A stretch of 64,000 bases of DNA, taken from positions 186,001 through 250,000 of the forward strand of contig CAKPMJ010000004.1 of assembly GCA_934167965.1 (NCBI GenBank). The letters run 5' to 3'. This stretch comes from an uncultured Clostridia bacterium. Lineage in GTDB: Bacteria > Bacillota > Clostridia > TANB77 > CAG-508. Every line of letters starts with the position of its first letter. Positions within the stretch are counted from its first letter, which is position 1. The notes under the pieces were generated by a model. That model had not been told where the DNA came from. It was given only the letters and a program-made list of their open reading frames with translations, and made no database searches. Below, one piece after another: positions 1 through 7,110 of the stretch. Both the position numbers and the translations under genes were made by a program.

Positions 1-1172
1 GTACCATCAAAAAATTTAATCTCTACTTCATCATTTTTTTCTAATGATTTACTACTGTTTATTATTTGTCCGTCTTTTTCAGTAAAACAATATCCTCTCA
101 TTAATGTCTTTAGAGGACTTAAGTTATCAAGTCTTGCAACTTTTTTTGCAAATTCACTTTCACTTTCTTTCCATTTTAATTTTATGCTAGTTTCCATTTC
201 TTTATTATATTTATCTAATAATTGATAGTTGTTGTTTATGTCTCTTAATGGATCAGTAAAAATTCTTGACGATAAAATCTTATTGTATTGTAATTTCATT
301 AATTCTAATTTCTTTTTTAAAGATATTCTATATCTTTCTCTATATACATTTATTTTATTTTTTAATTCATATATGTCTGGATTTGCAAGTTCTGCTGCAG
401 CTGAAGGTGTTGGTGCTCTTAGGTCTGCCACAAAATCTGCTATTGTAAAATCTGTTTCATGTCCCACCGCTGAAATTATTGGAATCTCCGAATCATATAT
501 TGCTCTTGCAACTATTTCTTCATTAAATGGCCATAAATCTTCTAATGAACCTCCTCCTCTTGCTAAAATAAGTACATCAGCTAAGTTTTTTTCATTCATT
601 ATTTTTATTCCATTTGCAATTTCTTCAGCAGCTCCCTTTCCTTGTACTGGAACAGGAAACAACCTTATATATGTGTTTGGATTTCTTCTGGTTGAAACAT
701 TTATTATATCTCTTATAACTGATCCTGTACTTGATGTTAATACACCTATTATATTTGGCTTTAATGGAATCTTCTTTTTATGACTTTCATCAAATAGTCC
801 TTCTTTTTCTAAGTCTGCTTTTAATTTTTCATAAGCCTCATAAAGATCTCCTATTCCATCTTCTTTCATGGCTTTTACATATATTTGATATATTCCATCT
901 CTTTCAAATACTGATACACTACCAAAAACCATTACTTTCATTCCATCTTTTGGATTAAAGCCTATCCTTTCAGCATAGCTTTTAAACATTATACATTTTA
1001 TTAAAGATTTATCATCTTTTAATGTAAAATAAAGATGTCCTGTGTAATGGTTTTTAAAATTAGATATCTCACCTTTTACAACTACTGCATTTAATGCTTC
1101 ATCCTCTGCTATCTTTTCTTTGATATATGAATTTAATTCACTTACAGTTACAGATATCGCATCATAGTTCAT
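1..1172 (-). CDS. xseA: Exodeoxyribonuclease VII large subunit (3' end outside window)
   Basis: Large catalytic subunit of exonuclease VII, which degrades single-stranded DNA from both ends together with XseB. About 390 codons are visible and the C-terminus runs off the left edge. The N-terminal OB-fold region is roughly residues 1-100. Conserved nuclease-domain motifs follow: RGGGSLEDLW near 205-214, GHETD near 237-241 and PTPSAAAE near 254-261. The start ATG overlaps the nusB stop (ATGA), which indicates translational coupling. The order asp23-amaP-DUF2273-nusB-xseA is common in clostridia, and xseB would be expected just outside the window. Family assignment is secure from the motifs. Confidence 0.95.
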   Translation of the reverse strand, partial: MNYDAISVTVSELNSYIKEKIAEDEALNAVVVKGEISNFKNHYTGHLYFTLKDDKSLIKCIMFKSYAERIGFNPKDGMKVMVFGSVSVFERDGIYQIYVKAMKEDGIGDLYEAYEKLKADLEKEGLFDESHKKKIPLKPNIIGVLTSSTGSVIRDIINVSTRRNPNTYIRLFPVPVQGKGAAEEIANGIKIMNEKNLADVLILARGGGSLEDLWPFNEEIVARAIYDSEIPIISAVGHETDFTIADFVADLRAPTPSAAAELANPDIYELKNKINVYRERYRISLKKKLELMKLQYNKILSSRIFTDPLRDINNNYQLLDKYNKEMETSIKLKWKESESEFAKKVARLDNLSPLKTLMRGYCFTEKDGQIINSSKSLEKNDEVEIKFFDG

Positions 1173-1579
1173 AGTCCAAGCTCCTTTACAGCTTTTGCTA
1201 GAGCTCCATTTATAAATTTTCCTGAACTTTCATCTCCATATTTTTTTGCAAGCTCTATTGCTTCATTTATTTCTGCTTTAAATGGTATTTCTTTATATTT
1301 CATTTCATATACGGCAAGTTTTAATATACTTAGGTTTATTTTAGAGATTCTTTCTATTGTCCATTTTTCTGCTAAAATTGATTTTATTATTTCTACAATT
1401 TCAGCCTCATTTTCTTTTATACCATTAACTGCATCAATAATATATTCTCTTGCTGAATTATCTTCTATTTCATTGTCCTCTAAATACAAATCTATCTTTT
1501 CTTGCAAATCTTCCTTGTTTTGAATTTCTAAACTATATATTAATTGAAATGCCAATTCTCTTATTTCTGTTCTACTCAT
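1169..1579 (-). CDS. nusB: Transcription antitermination factor NusB
   Basis: NusB binds boxA RNA together with S10 (NusE) and supports rRNA antitermination. The 136-residue length fits the family. The N-terminus (MSRTEIRELAFQLIYSLE) and the C-terminal helix with EAIELAKKYGDESSGKFING match the all-helical NusB fold; the second is the family's signature near the end. It lies 9 nt downstream of the DUF2273 gene and its TGA stop overlaps the xseA ATG, so it is probably cotranscribed with both. This TGA also shows that UGA is a normal stop codon in this genome, which matters for the interrupted hicA at 6810. Confidence 0.95.
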   Translation of the reverse strand: MSRTEIRELAFQLIYSLEIQNKEDLQEKIDLYLEDNEIEDNSAREYIIDAVNGIKENEAEIVEIIKSILAEKWTIERISKINLSILKLAVYEMKYKEIPFKAEINEAIELAKKYGDESSGKFINGALAKAVKELGL

Positions 1580-1588
1580 TTCTTCCCC

Positions 1589-1792
1589 TTAAAATCTATC
1601 TATAAAATTCTTCAATTTTTCTTTTACAAATTCTTTATTTGCTTGTACATAGTTTCCTATTATAGCAAAAACAATAATTACTATTACTGCTACAAAAAAT
1701 TTGTATACCCTTGTCCATATTATTAATATTGCAATAATTACTCCTATTATTGCTCCTCTGTATTTATTCCAAAATTCCTTTAAATTTTCCAT
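1589..1792 (-). CDS. DUF2273-type small membrane protein
   Basis: A 67-residue protein with two closely spaced hydrophobic segments (about residues 13-28 and 31-48) and a basic amphipathic C-terminus. The size, topology and position directly after amaP match the DUF2273 family, small membrane proteins that accompany Asp23 and AmaP in Gram-positive bacteria. The role is not established; an anchoring or modulating function in the Asp23 envelope complex is inferred from context. The start has RBS-like AAAGGAAC upstream. Confidence 0.8.
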   Translation of the reverse strand: MENLKEFWNKYRGAIIGVIIAILIIWTRVYKFFVAVIVIIVFAIIGNYVQANKEFVKEKLKNFIDRF

Positions 1793-1807
1793 AATTTAAG
1801 TTCCTTT

Positions 1808-2371
1808 CTATTCTTTGTTTTCTACCTCTGGAACACTTACAACATTCTTTATTCTTACATTGACTTCTTTTACTTCTAAGTCTGATGTTTTCTTTATTGC
1901 TTCTTTTATTTTATTTTGTACAGCTAAACTTAAGTCTTTTATTACAACATCTTTTAATACTACTAAATTTACTAATACTGATACATTATTTTCTGTATCT
2001 ACTAATATATTTGTCTTTATTTCTTGGACACTGTTAAATTGACTTACTACTGCATTTACTAAGTTTTCTATTGTTGCCATAGATATCATTAATCTTCCAT
2101 TGTCATTTTGCATTAATACATCTCTTCCTGATTTTGGTTCCTTTTTATCTGCTGGTGTTCCCCAGAATAATGCTTTTATTGCTAATAACATTGAAAGTAC
2201 TGCTATTATTAATGCTCCTTTATTTGATGGTGCTGTTGTTATTATATCTTTTAACACTGCACTTGCTTTTGGATAATCTAACCATCCAACTACTAATAAA
2301 TTTACTATTATTCCTTCTATTAAAATTATTATTGAAAATATTGCTAATATTATTTTATCAAATTTTTTCAT
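1808..2371 (-). CDS. amaP: Alkaline shock response membrane anchor protein AmaP
   Basis: A 187-residue protein with two N-terminal transmembrane segments (about residues 8-30 and 50-68), followed by a soluble domain related to Asp23 (residues about 90-180, with VNLVVLKDVVIKDLSLAVQ). AmaP tethers Asp23 to the membrane in Staphylococcus. It sits 20 nt after the asp23 gene and just before DUF2273, the usual arrangement. RBS GGGAGGAAAG precedes the ATG. The assignment rests on order, topology and the Asp23-like soluble half. Confidence 0.85.
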   Translation of the reverse strand: MKKFDKIILAIFSIIILIEGIIVNLLVVGWLDYPKASAVLKDIITTAPSNKGALIIAVLSMLLAIKALFWGTPADKKEPKSGRDVLMQNDNGRLMISMATIENLVNAVVSQFNSVQEIKTNILVDTENNVSVLVNLVVLKDVVIKDLSLAVQNKIKEAIKKTSDLEVKEVNVRIKNVVSVPEVENKE

Positions 2372-2390
2372 CTTTCTTCCTCCCTAATTT

Positions 2391-2828
2391 TTATTCATTT
2401 GTGTTATTTTCTTCTTGTTCATTTTCGCTTTCTTCTGATGTTACTGCTTCTGTGTTAACGCCTTGTACATTTACATTTACTTCTGATACTTTTAATCCTG
2501 TCATACTTTCAACTGCTTTTTTTACTCTGTTTTGAATTTCAAATGCTACATCTGGAATTCTTGTACCATATTCAACTATGATGTTTACATCTATTTTAGC
2601 TGTTTTTTCTGTTGTTTCAACTTTTATTCCTTTTGCTAAATTTTTCTTTCCTTTTAATACTTCTGATATTCCTCCTGCAAATCCTCCTGACATTCCGTAT
2701 ACACCTGGAACTTCTGATACTGCTACTCCTGCTATTACTGCAATTACATCATTTGATATTTTTATTCCTTCTGCTTCATTTGTTGAATTTTCTTCATTTA
2801 CTATTTCTGGATTATTGTTTTCTTCCAT
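2391..2828 (-). CDS. Asp23/Gls24 family envelope stress protein
   Basis: An Asp23-like protein, membrane-associated through AmaP and linked to cell-envelope stress in Gram-positive bacteria. The Asp23 core spans about residues 20-120, with the characteristic IAGVAVSEVPGVYGM segment and the VNVQGV strand. Both termini are acidic and low in complexity (poly-Asn/Glu). I start at the ATG giving MEENNNPEIV because AAGGAAAG lies 8 nt upstream; an in-frame GTG three codons earlier overlaps that RBS. First gene of the asp23-amaP-DUF2273-nusB-xseA transcript. Confidence 0.9.
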   Translation of the reverse strand: MEENNNPEIVNEENSTNEAEGIKISNDVIAVIAGVAVSEVPGVYGMSGGFAGGISEVLKGKKNLAKGIKVETTEKTAKIDVNIIVEYGTRIPDVAFEIQNRVKKAVESMTGLKVSEVNVNVQGVNTEAVTSEESENEQEENNTNE

Positions 2829-2870
2829 AATAATCACTTTCCTTTCTTGTTTTACTTTTTATACTATATA

Positions 2871-2899
2871 AGTATATCAATTTTTTATTTTTTTTACAA
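2871..2899 (-). promoter_or_regulatory. Predicted sigma-A promoter of the asp23 operon
   Basis: On the minus strand TTGTAA (2899-2894) and TATACT (2876-2871) are separated by 17 nt. The site lies about 45 nt upstream of the asp23 start. Match to consensus is moderate. Confidence 0.55.
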
Positions 2900-2925
2900 C
2901 TATTTTCATAAAATTTTCACAATAA

Positions 2926-2949
2926 AAAGACGATATTTTTAATACCGCC
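2926..2949 (-). terminator. Intrinsic terminator after pyk
   Basis: The minus strand has an 8-bp stem with two G-U pairs (GGCGGTAT / ATATCGTC) followed by TTTTTATT, 14 nt after the pyk stop codon. Confidence 0.7.
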
Positions 2950-2962
2950 CCTTTATTTATAA

Positions 2963-4396
2963 TTAAATCTTTATTATTCCACCTATTATTTTGCTTTCTT
3001 GCTCATCTGGTAATAATTTTGATCCACCAGAAACTACAACCAAGTCTCCTTTTTCTAATATACCTTTATCTTGTAATTTCTTTAATCCTGCTTCTACTGT
3101 TTCATCTATAGTTGCTTGTGCTTCAACTAATACTGGATGAACATTCCATGCTAATGATAATTGGTTAAATGTTCTTCTGTTATCTGTAACTGCAAGTATT
3201 GGGCATCCTGGTCCAAGTCCTGCAAGTCTTCTTGCTGAATCTCCTGAATTTGTATAGCATACAATTGCATCTGCTTCCATGTTTTTAGCTGATACACATG
3301 CTGAATATGCTATTTTGGTTTCGCATTCAGTTAAATCTATATTTTCATTGTTGTCAAATCTTTTCCAATAATGGATCTCTGGTTCTACTCTGTTTGCTAT
3401 TTTTACCATTGCTTCAACACATTCAACTGGGAAGTCACCTTGTGCACATTCTCCTGAAAGCATTACTGCACTTGTTCTATCATATATAGCGTTTGCAACG
3501 TCACTTGCTTCTGCTCTTGTTGGTAATGGGTTATGTGTCATTGATTCAAGCATTTGTGTTGCTGTTATTGCTGGTTTATTTGCTTTGTTTGACAATTTTA
3601 TAAATTTCTTTTGCATTACTGGTGGTTCTGTAAAGTCTGTTTCTGTAGCCATATCTCCACGAGCTATCATTTGAGCATCAGCCATTTCAACTATTGCTTC
3701 CATGTTTTGTAGACCTTCTACATTTTCTACTTTTGTTATTATTTTTATGTCTTTTCCACCATTTTCATCTAATACTTTTCTTACTTGTGCAATATCATCT
3801 GTATTTCTTGCAAATGAGATTGCAACATAATCATAGTCATGTTCACATGCAGTTTTTAAATCTGCTATATCTTTTTCTGCTAATCCTGGTAATCTTATTG
3901 TTGTTCCAGGTAAGTTCATTGTTTTTCTACTTCCTAAAGGATTTCCATGAACTACTGTACATACTATGTCTTTTCCTACTATTTCATCTACTTTTAATTC
4001 TATTGCTCCATCATCTATTAATATTTTTGTTCCTGGAGTAACATCATTATATAATCCTTTATATGATACTGAAACTTTTTCTTCATCTCCAGTTATATCT
4101 TCATTTACTAAAGTGAATTTTTGTCCATCTTTTAATTCTATTTTTGTATTTTTACCTGTATATAACATTCCTGTTCTTATTTCTGGTCCTTTCATATCTA
4201 GTAATAATGCTATTGGTAAATCCTTTTCTTTTCTTAATTTTAATATTGTTTCTGTTTTTTCTGATTGTTCATCCCAGCTTCCATGTGAATAGTTTACTCT
4301 GCATACGTTTAATCCTGCTTCGAATAATTCTTCTAATTTGTTTTCACTTGCTGGTCCTATTGTTCCTACTATTTTTGTTTTTCTTAAATTTTTCAT
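2963..4396 (-). CDS. pyk: Pyruvate kinase
   Basis: Catalyses PEP + ADP to pyruvate + ATP, the last step of glycolysis. The N-terminus RKTKIVGTIGPAS, substrate-site region VCRVNYSHGS, and catalytic TKVENVEGLQN and MIARGDMA are all present. About 477 residues, so it lacks the extra C-terminal PEP-utiliser-like domain found in many Bacillus enzymes. The start is ambiguous: I use the ATG giving MKNLRKTK, which matches homologues, while an in-frame ATG four codons upstream lies very close to the AAGGAAAGGA ribosome-binding site. Single-gene transcript between a promoter and a terminator. Confidence 0.96.
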   Translation of the reverse strand: MKNLRKTKIVGTIGPASENKLEELFEAGLNVCRVNYSHGSWDEQSEKTETILKLRKEKDLPIALLLDMKGPEIRTGMLYTGKNTKIELKDGQKFTLVNEDITGDEEKVSVSYKGLYNDVTPGTKILIDDGAIELKVDEIVGKDIVCTVVHGNPLGSRKTMNLPGTTIRLPGLAEKDIADLKTACEHDYDYVAISFARNTDDIAQVRKVLDENGGKDIKIITKVENVEGLQNMEAIVEMADAQMIARGDMATETDFTEPPVMQKKFIKLSNKANKPAITATQMLESMTHNPLPTRAEASDVANAIYDRTSAVMLSGECAQGDFPVECVEAMVKIANRVEPEIHYWKRFDNNENIDLTECETKIAYSACVSAKNMEADAIVCYTNSGDSARRLAGLGPGCPILAVTDNRRTFNQLSLAWNVHPVLVEAQATIDETVEAGLKKLQDKGILEKGDLVVVSGGSKLLPDEQESKIIGGIIKI

Positions 4397-4436
4397 TTTA
4401 ATAAACATTCCTTTCCTTTTTTAACTACACCATAGT

Positions 4437-4464
4437 ATTATACCACTTTTGCTAAATTATTCAA
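4437..4464 (-). promoter_or_regulatory. Predicted sigma-A promoter of pyk
   Basis: Minus strand TTGAAT (4464-4459), 16-nt spacer, TATAAT (4442-4437), about 40 nt upstream of pyk. Confidence 0.7.
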
Positions 4465-4510
4465 GTATTTTTACAAATTTTTTAGATAATACTGCTATTT
4501 TTTATCATTT

Positions 4511-5821
4511 TTACTTAATGTACAGTGTCATGCGAGAAGAAATACCCTCGTCGTTATTTTTAGGACCAATGCTGTAACGATAGTAAAGTTGACTGCTATT
4601 TTGGAAACTACCACTTCTGTAAGTACGAGAATAAATCATGTCCGCCTCTAATGTCCATTCATGGCTATTTCCAAGTAAATCATATATATTATTTAACTTA
4701 TCTTCTAATTTTGCTCCTGTTATTCGTGTTGTATTTCTACTTGTTGCTGTACCATCAAAGTCATTGGGCGTAAATGAGCTTACGTCTATTCCGTTTTCTT
4801 GCATCCATATCATCATTTGGTCATATTGACTTCCCCATATCATACTGCTTCCTACTACATTCGTTAGATTATTTTTTGTATTATATTCCTTTTGTTTTTG
4901 GTATAATCCATACCACGTATTTGCACTACTCGCTTCTGCTGTTGCTGATTTTACTCCTGATATTGATTGTGCATTTTTTGTTTCTGTATTTAGACTTGTT
5001 TCATATCTTCCTACATAGAATCCTTTATTTTTTTCTACACTAGTTATCATATTATCATATTCTTCTTTTATATCATTTAAGAATTTATTTATTTTGCTAT
5101 CAGTGTTAAAATATATGTCATCTGGGTAAATATCTGTTTCTGCTGGTCCTGAAGCTTTTAAATTTTTCAAATATGCTTTATATTTATATTGTATTGTATT
5201 AGACGAAAGTTTAACTTCTATTCTGTTATCTTCTTTTTTAGAATATTTTTTATTTTCAGATAATACGGCTGGTTCAATGTTACTGTTTCCATTTGTAAAG
5301 CTCATAACGCCATCTTTTTCTGTCCAATTTAATGCAGTATATCCAGTAGCAAAACTATAAAGTTTTCCTAACTTACTTCCATTTTTATTTGTACCATACA
5401 TTTTACTTACATCTTTTACTGGTATCCATACAAATTCACTACCATCTGGCGCTACAACTACTATTCCCTTTTTTACTTCTGTTGGTGAGTCATCTTTTAT
5501 TTTAAACCCTACTGGTACTACTATAGTTTCTCCATTATCATCTTGTAATTTTACCTTTCTTCCTTTTACTACCTTTTGTTCTTTCTTATAATCTTTTACT
5601 TTTTTTAAGTTTCCCGTATTTTCATTTATTCCATCTTCATAAATTGCTAAATCTTCTATTTCATTTTCTTGTGCTTTTTCTGCTTTTGTCTTTGCATCTG
5701 ATGCCTTTTTTAGTATTCCATTTTCTCCTGATAGCATTGCTATTGCTACTCCTGCTAATATCAATAACACTATTATTGTTATTACTAGTGCTATTAATGT
5801 AATTCCTTTTTCTTTTTTCAT
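4511..5821 (-). CDS. Prepilin-like protein with FGE/sulfatase-modifying-factor-like (C-type-lectin fold) ectodomain
   Basis: 436 residues. The first 45 form the module shared by seven proteins here: a short basic leader ending in KG, the segment ITLIALVITIIVLLILAGVAI, then MLSGENGILKKASDAKT. The leader resembles a prepilin peptidase site, but the residue at mature position 5 is Ala, not the Glu of typical pilins. The ectodomain has FGE-family-like landmarks: EFVWIPVKD (~residue 130), GFYVGRYET (~268) and YDLLGNSHEWTLEAD followed by RTYRSGSF near the C-terminus. No FGE catalytic cysteines are evident, so a binding role is more likely than enzymatic. The last ~45 codons have unusual codon use (see findings). 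RBS GGAGGAAAATCTA precedes the ATG. Confidence 0.75.
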   Translation of the reverse strand: MKKEKGITLIALVITIIVLLILAGVAIAMLSGENGILKKASDAKTKAEKAQENEIEDLAIYEDGINENTGNLKKVKDYKKEQKVVKGRKVKLQDDNGETIVVPVGFKIKDDSPTEVKKGIVVVAPDGSEFVWIPVKDVSKMYGTNKNGSKLGKLYSFATGYTALNWTEKDGVMSFTNGNSNIEPAVLSENKKYSKKEDNRIEVKLSSNTIQYKYKAYLKNLKASGPAETDIYPDDIYFNTDSKINKFLNDIKEEYDNMITSVEKNKGFYVGRYETSLNTETKNAQSISGVKSATAEASSANTWYGLYQKQKEYNTKNNLTNVVGSSMIWGSQYDQMMIWMQENGIDVSSFTPNDFDGTATSRNTTRITGAKLEDKLNNIYDLLGNSHEWTLEADMIYSRTYRSGSFQNSSQLYYRYSIGPKNNDEGISSRMTLYIK

Positions 5822-5880
5822 TAGATTTTCCTCCGTTTTTATATTTATTATTTATGGTGTTTTCAGTCCATTATGTTCTT

Positions 5881-5945
5881 TTTTATATTACCCTATTTAT
5901 TTTCCTTTTTACAGTGATTTTTATTCATACTTTTAATTATTTTTG
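5881..5945 (-). promoter_or_regulatory. Conserved block upstream of the 4511-5821 prepilin-like gene
   Basis: This AT-rich block closely matches 61806-61860, at a similar distance upstream of another prepilin-like gene. The stretch TTTTTACAGTGATTTTTATT (plus strand) is identical in both. It lies between the gene and the palindromic repeat. I infer a shared promoter/leader or a conserved edge of the repeat element; no clean -35/-10 pair is obvious. Confidence 0.45.
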
Positions 5946-5948
5946 TAA

Positions 5949-6005
5949 TTGTCAAAAAGGTACGTCCCCATTGACAATATTACCATTACTGCAATTTATT
6001 GTCAA
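5949..6005. repeat. Palindromic intergenic repeat (REP-like), copy 1
   Basis: TTGTCAA (5949-5955) pairs with TTGACAA (5971-5977) around an ACGTCCCC core. TTGACAATA (5971-5979) can alternatively pair with TATTGTCAA (5997-6005), a perfect 9-bp stem. Related copies occur at 30038 and 61865, each upstream of a prepilin-like gene. The layout resembles REP-type palindromes, but no REP-associated transposase is in the window. Confidence 0.7.
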
Positions 6006-6088
6006 CACAATTTTATTATATTTTTTCATTTACTTTTTAAGTATTAGATGTTATAATTATGTATATATTTTATAACGAGGTATTAAAA

Positions 6089-6553
6089 ATGATAAACAAA
6101 AAATTAATTGCCAAGAATCCAACTGCTTACCATAATTACACAATAGAAGATACTATTGAAGCAGGTATAGTTCTTACAGGTACAGAGATAAAATCAATTA
6201 GACAGGGAAAAATTAATTTAAAGGACAGTTATGCTACTATAAAAAAAGGAGAATGTTTTATATATGGTATGCATATAAGTCCTTATGAATTTGGAAATAT
6301 ATATAACAAAGATCCTTTAAGAGATAGAAAACTTCTCTTAAACAGAAGAGAGCTAAATAAACTTGTTGGTAAAATCCAGACTCAAGGATATAGTTTAGTT
6401 CCTATCTGTTTATATTTTAAAGGTAGTTTAGTGAAAGTAGAACTTGGTATTGGTAAAGGTAAAAAACTTTATGATAAACGCCAAGATATTGCTAAAAAAG
6501 ATGCTGAACGAAGAATGCAAAAGGCACTTAGAGAAAGTCAAAAAGGATTATAA
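6089..6553 (+). CDS. smpB: SsrA-binding protein SmpB
   Basis: Binds tmRNA and delivers it to stalled ribosomes in trans-translation. 154 residues with the family hallmarks: KNPTAYHNYTIEDTIEAGIVLTGTEIKS near the N-terminus (OB-fold), SPYEFGNIYNKDPLRDRKLLLNR in the middle, and a basic C-terminal tail (KKLYDKRQDIAKKDAERR) that enters the decoding centre. I start at MINKKLIAKN with GAGGT about 9 nt upstream; the longer frame adds ten atypical residues. It is the first plus-strand gene in the window and is transcribed divergently from the prepilin-like gene. Confidence 0.96.
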   Translation: MINKKLIAKNPTAYHNYTIEDTIEAGIVLTGTEIKSIRQGKINLKDSYATIKKGECFIYGMHISPYEFGNIYNKDPLRDRKLLLNRRELNKLVGKIQTQGYSLVPICLYFKGSLVKVELGIGKGKKLYDKRQDIAKKDAERRMQKALRESQKGL

Positions 6554-6558
6554 AGTTA

Positions 6559-6587
6559 TTGATATTATAATTTTTTTGTATTATAAT
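6559..6587 (+). promoter_or_regulatory. Predicted promoter of hicBA
   Basis: TTGATA (6559-6564), 17-nt spacer, TATAAT (6582-6587), just after the smpB stop and 22 nt before the antitoxin start. Confidence 0.65.
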
Positions 6588-6609
6588 ATTAATAGAAAGG
6601 AGAATGCTT

Positions 6610-6813
6610 ATGAGTATAAAATATAACGTAATTATACAAAAAGAAGATAATTGGTATGTTGCAAAATGTATTGACAATAATGTGGCATCTCAAGGAAAAA
6701 CCATAGAAGAAGCTATGGGAAATTTAAAAGAGGCTTTAGAGTTGTATATTCAAAGTGAAGAGCCAAAACAACCTAAAGAAATTTTTATCACAACGTTGGA
6801 GGTGGCAATATGA
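6610..6813 (+). CDS. hicB: HicB-like antitoxin
   Basis: 67 residues. The partial RNase-H-like HicB fold is recognisable: SIKYNVIIQKEDNWYVAKC, then ASQGKTIEEAMGNLKEALELY. HicB family antitoxins neutralise the mRNA interferase HicA. No C-terminal DNA-binding domain is seen, so it is the short form. The ATG at 6610 is preferred because AAAGGAG is 7 nt upstream; an earlier ATG at 6604 touches the RBS. Its TGA overlaps the hicA ATG (ATGA). The order is antitoxin first, and the partner toxin appears broken. Confidence 0.8.
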   Translation: MSIKYNVIIQKEDNWYVAKCIDNNVASQGKTIEEAMGNLKEALELYIQSEEPKQPKEIFITTLEVAI

Positions 6814-7034
6814 GTTCAAAGTATCCTGTGTTACCTCCTGAAAAGATTATCAAAGTAATGAAAAAATTAGGCTTTTATAAAATATCTCAGAAAGGAAGTC
6901 ATGCTAAATATATTAACGATCTTACTGGGAACATTTTTATTATTCCAATGCATCCTGAAATAGCAAAATGAACCTTAAAAAGCATCTTAGAGCAAGCTAA
7001 TATTGAATTAGATTTATTTTTAGAAAATTTATAA
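6810..7034 (+). pseudogene. hicA: HicA-like toxin interrupted by an in-frame TGA
   Basis: The frame encodes a HicA-type mRNA interferase: PPEKIIKVMKKLGFYKISQKGS with the catalytic-type GSHAKY, then IIPMHPEIAK. At codon 54 (6969-6971) a TGA replaces the Gly codon expected in the conserved IAKGTLKSIL segment, a single G-to-T change from GGA. Translation would resume with TLKSILEQANIELDLF and end at TAA 7032-7034. UGA is a stop elsewhere (nusB), so the toxin is predicted to be truncated after 53 residues and probably inactive. The antitoxin remains intact. Confidence 0.75.
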
Positions 7035-7068
7035 TCATATTTATTATATCTTAATAAATTTCATGTAA

Positions 7069-7106
7069 AAAACTAACCGTTAAATTCACATTTATCGGTT
7101 AGTTTT
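7069..7106. terminator. Bidirectional terminator between hicA and fba
   Basis: Perfect 11-bp inverted repeat AAAACTAACCG (7069-7079) / CGGTTAGTTTT (7096-7106) with T/A runs on both sides, between convergent genes. Confidence 0.8.
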
Positions 7107-7110
7107 ATTT

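Noticed and set aside
229..958. Plus-strand ORFs opposite xseA
   Set aside because: They are the reverse complement of strongly conserved XseA coding sequence and give Leu/Ser/Phe-rich nonsense typical of antisense shadows.
1544..1726. Cys/Tyr-rich 60-residue plus-strand ORF
   Set aside because: Antisense to nusB and the DUF2273 gene; no RBS.
5854..6075. 73-residue plus-strand ORF in the intergenic region before smpB
   Set aside because: Covers the conserved upstream block and palindromic repeat; no RBS and no similarity to a protein family.
6444..6626. Small ORF overlapping smpB in another frame
   Set aside because: Lies within SmpB coding sequence and runs over the hicBA promoter; no RBS.
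6969..6971. UGA recoded as glycine in HicA
   Set aside because: UGA is used as a normal stop in nusB, hicB, DUF4097 and others, so recoding is not supported; a nonsense mutation is simpler.
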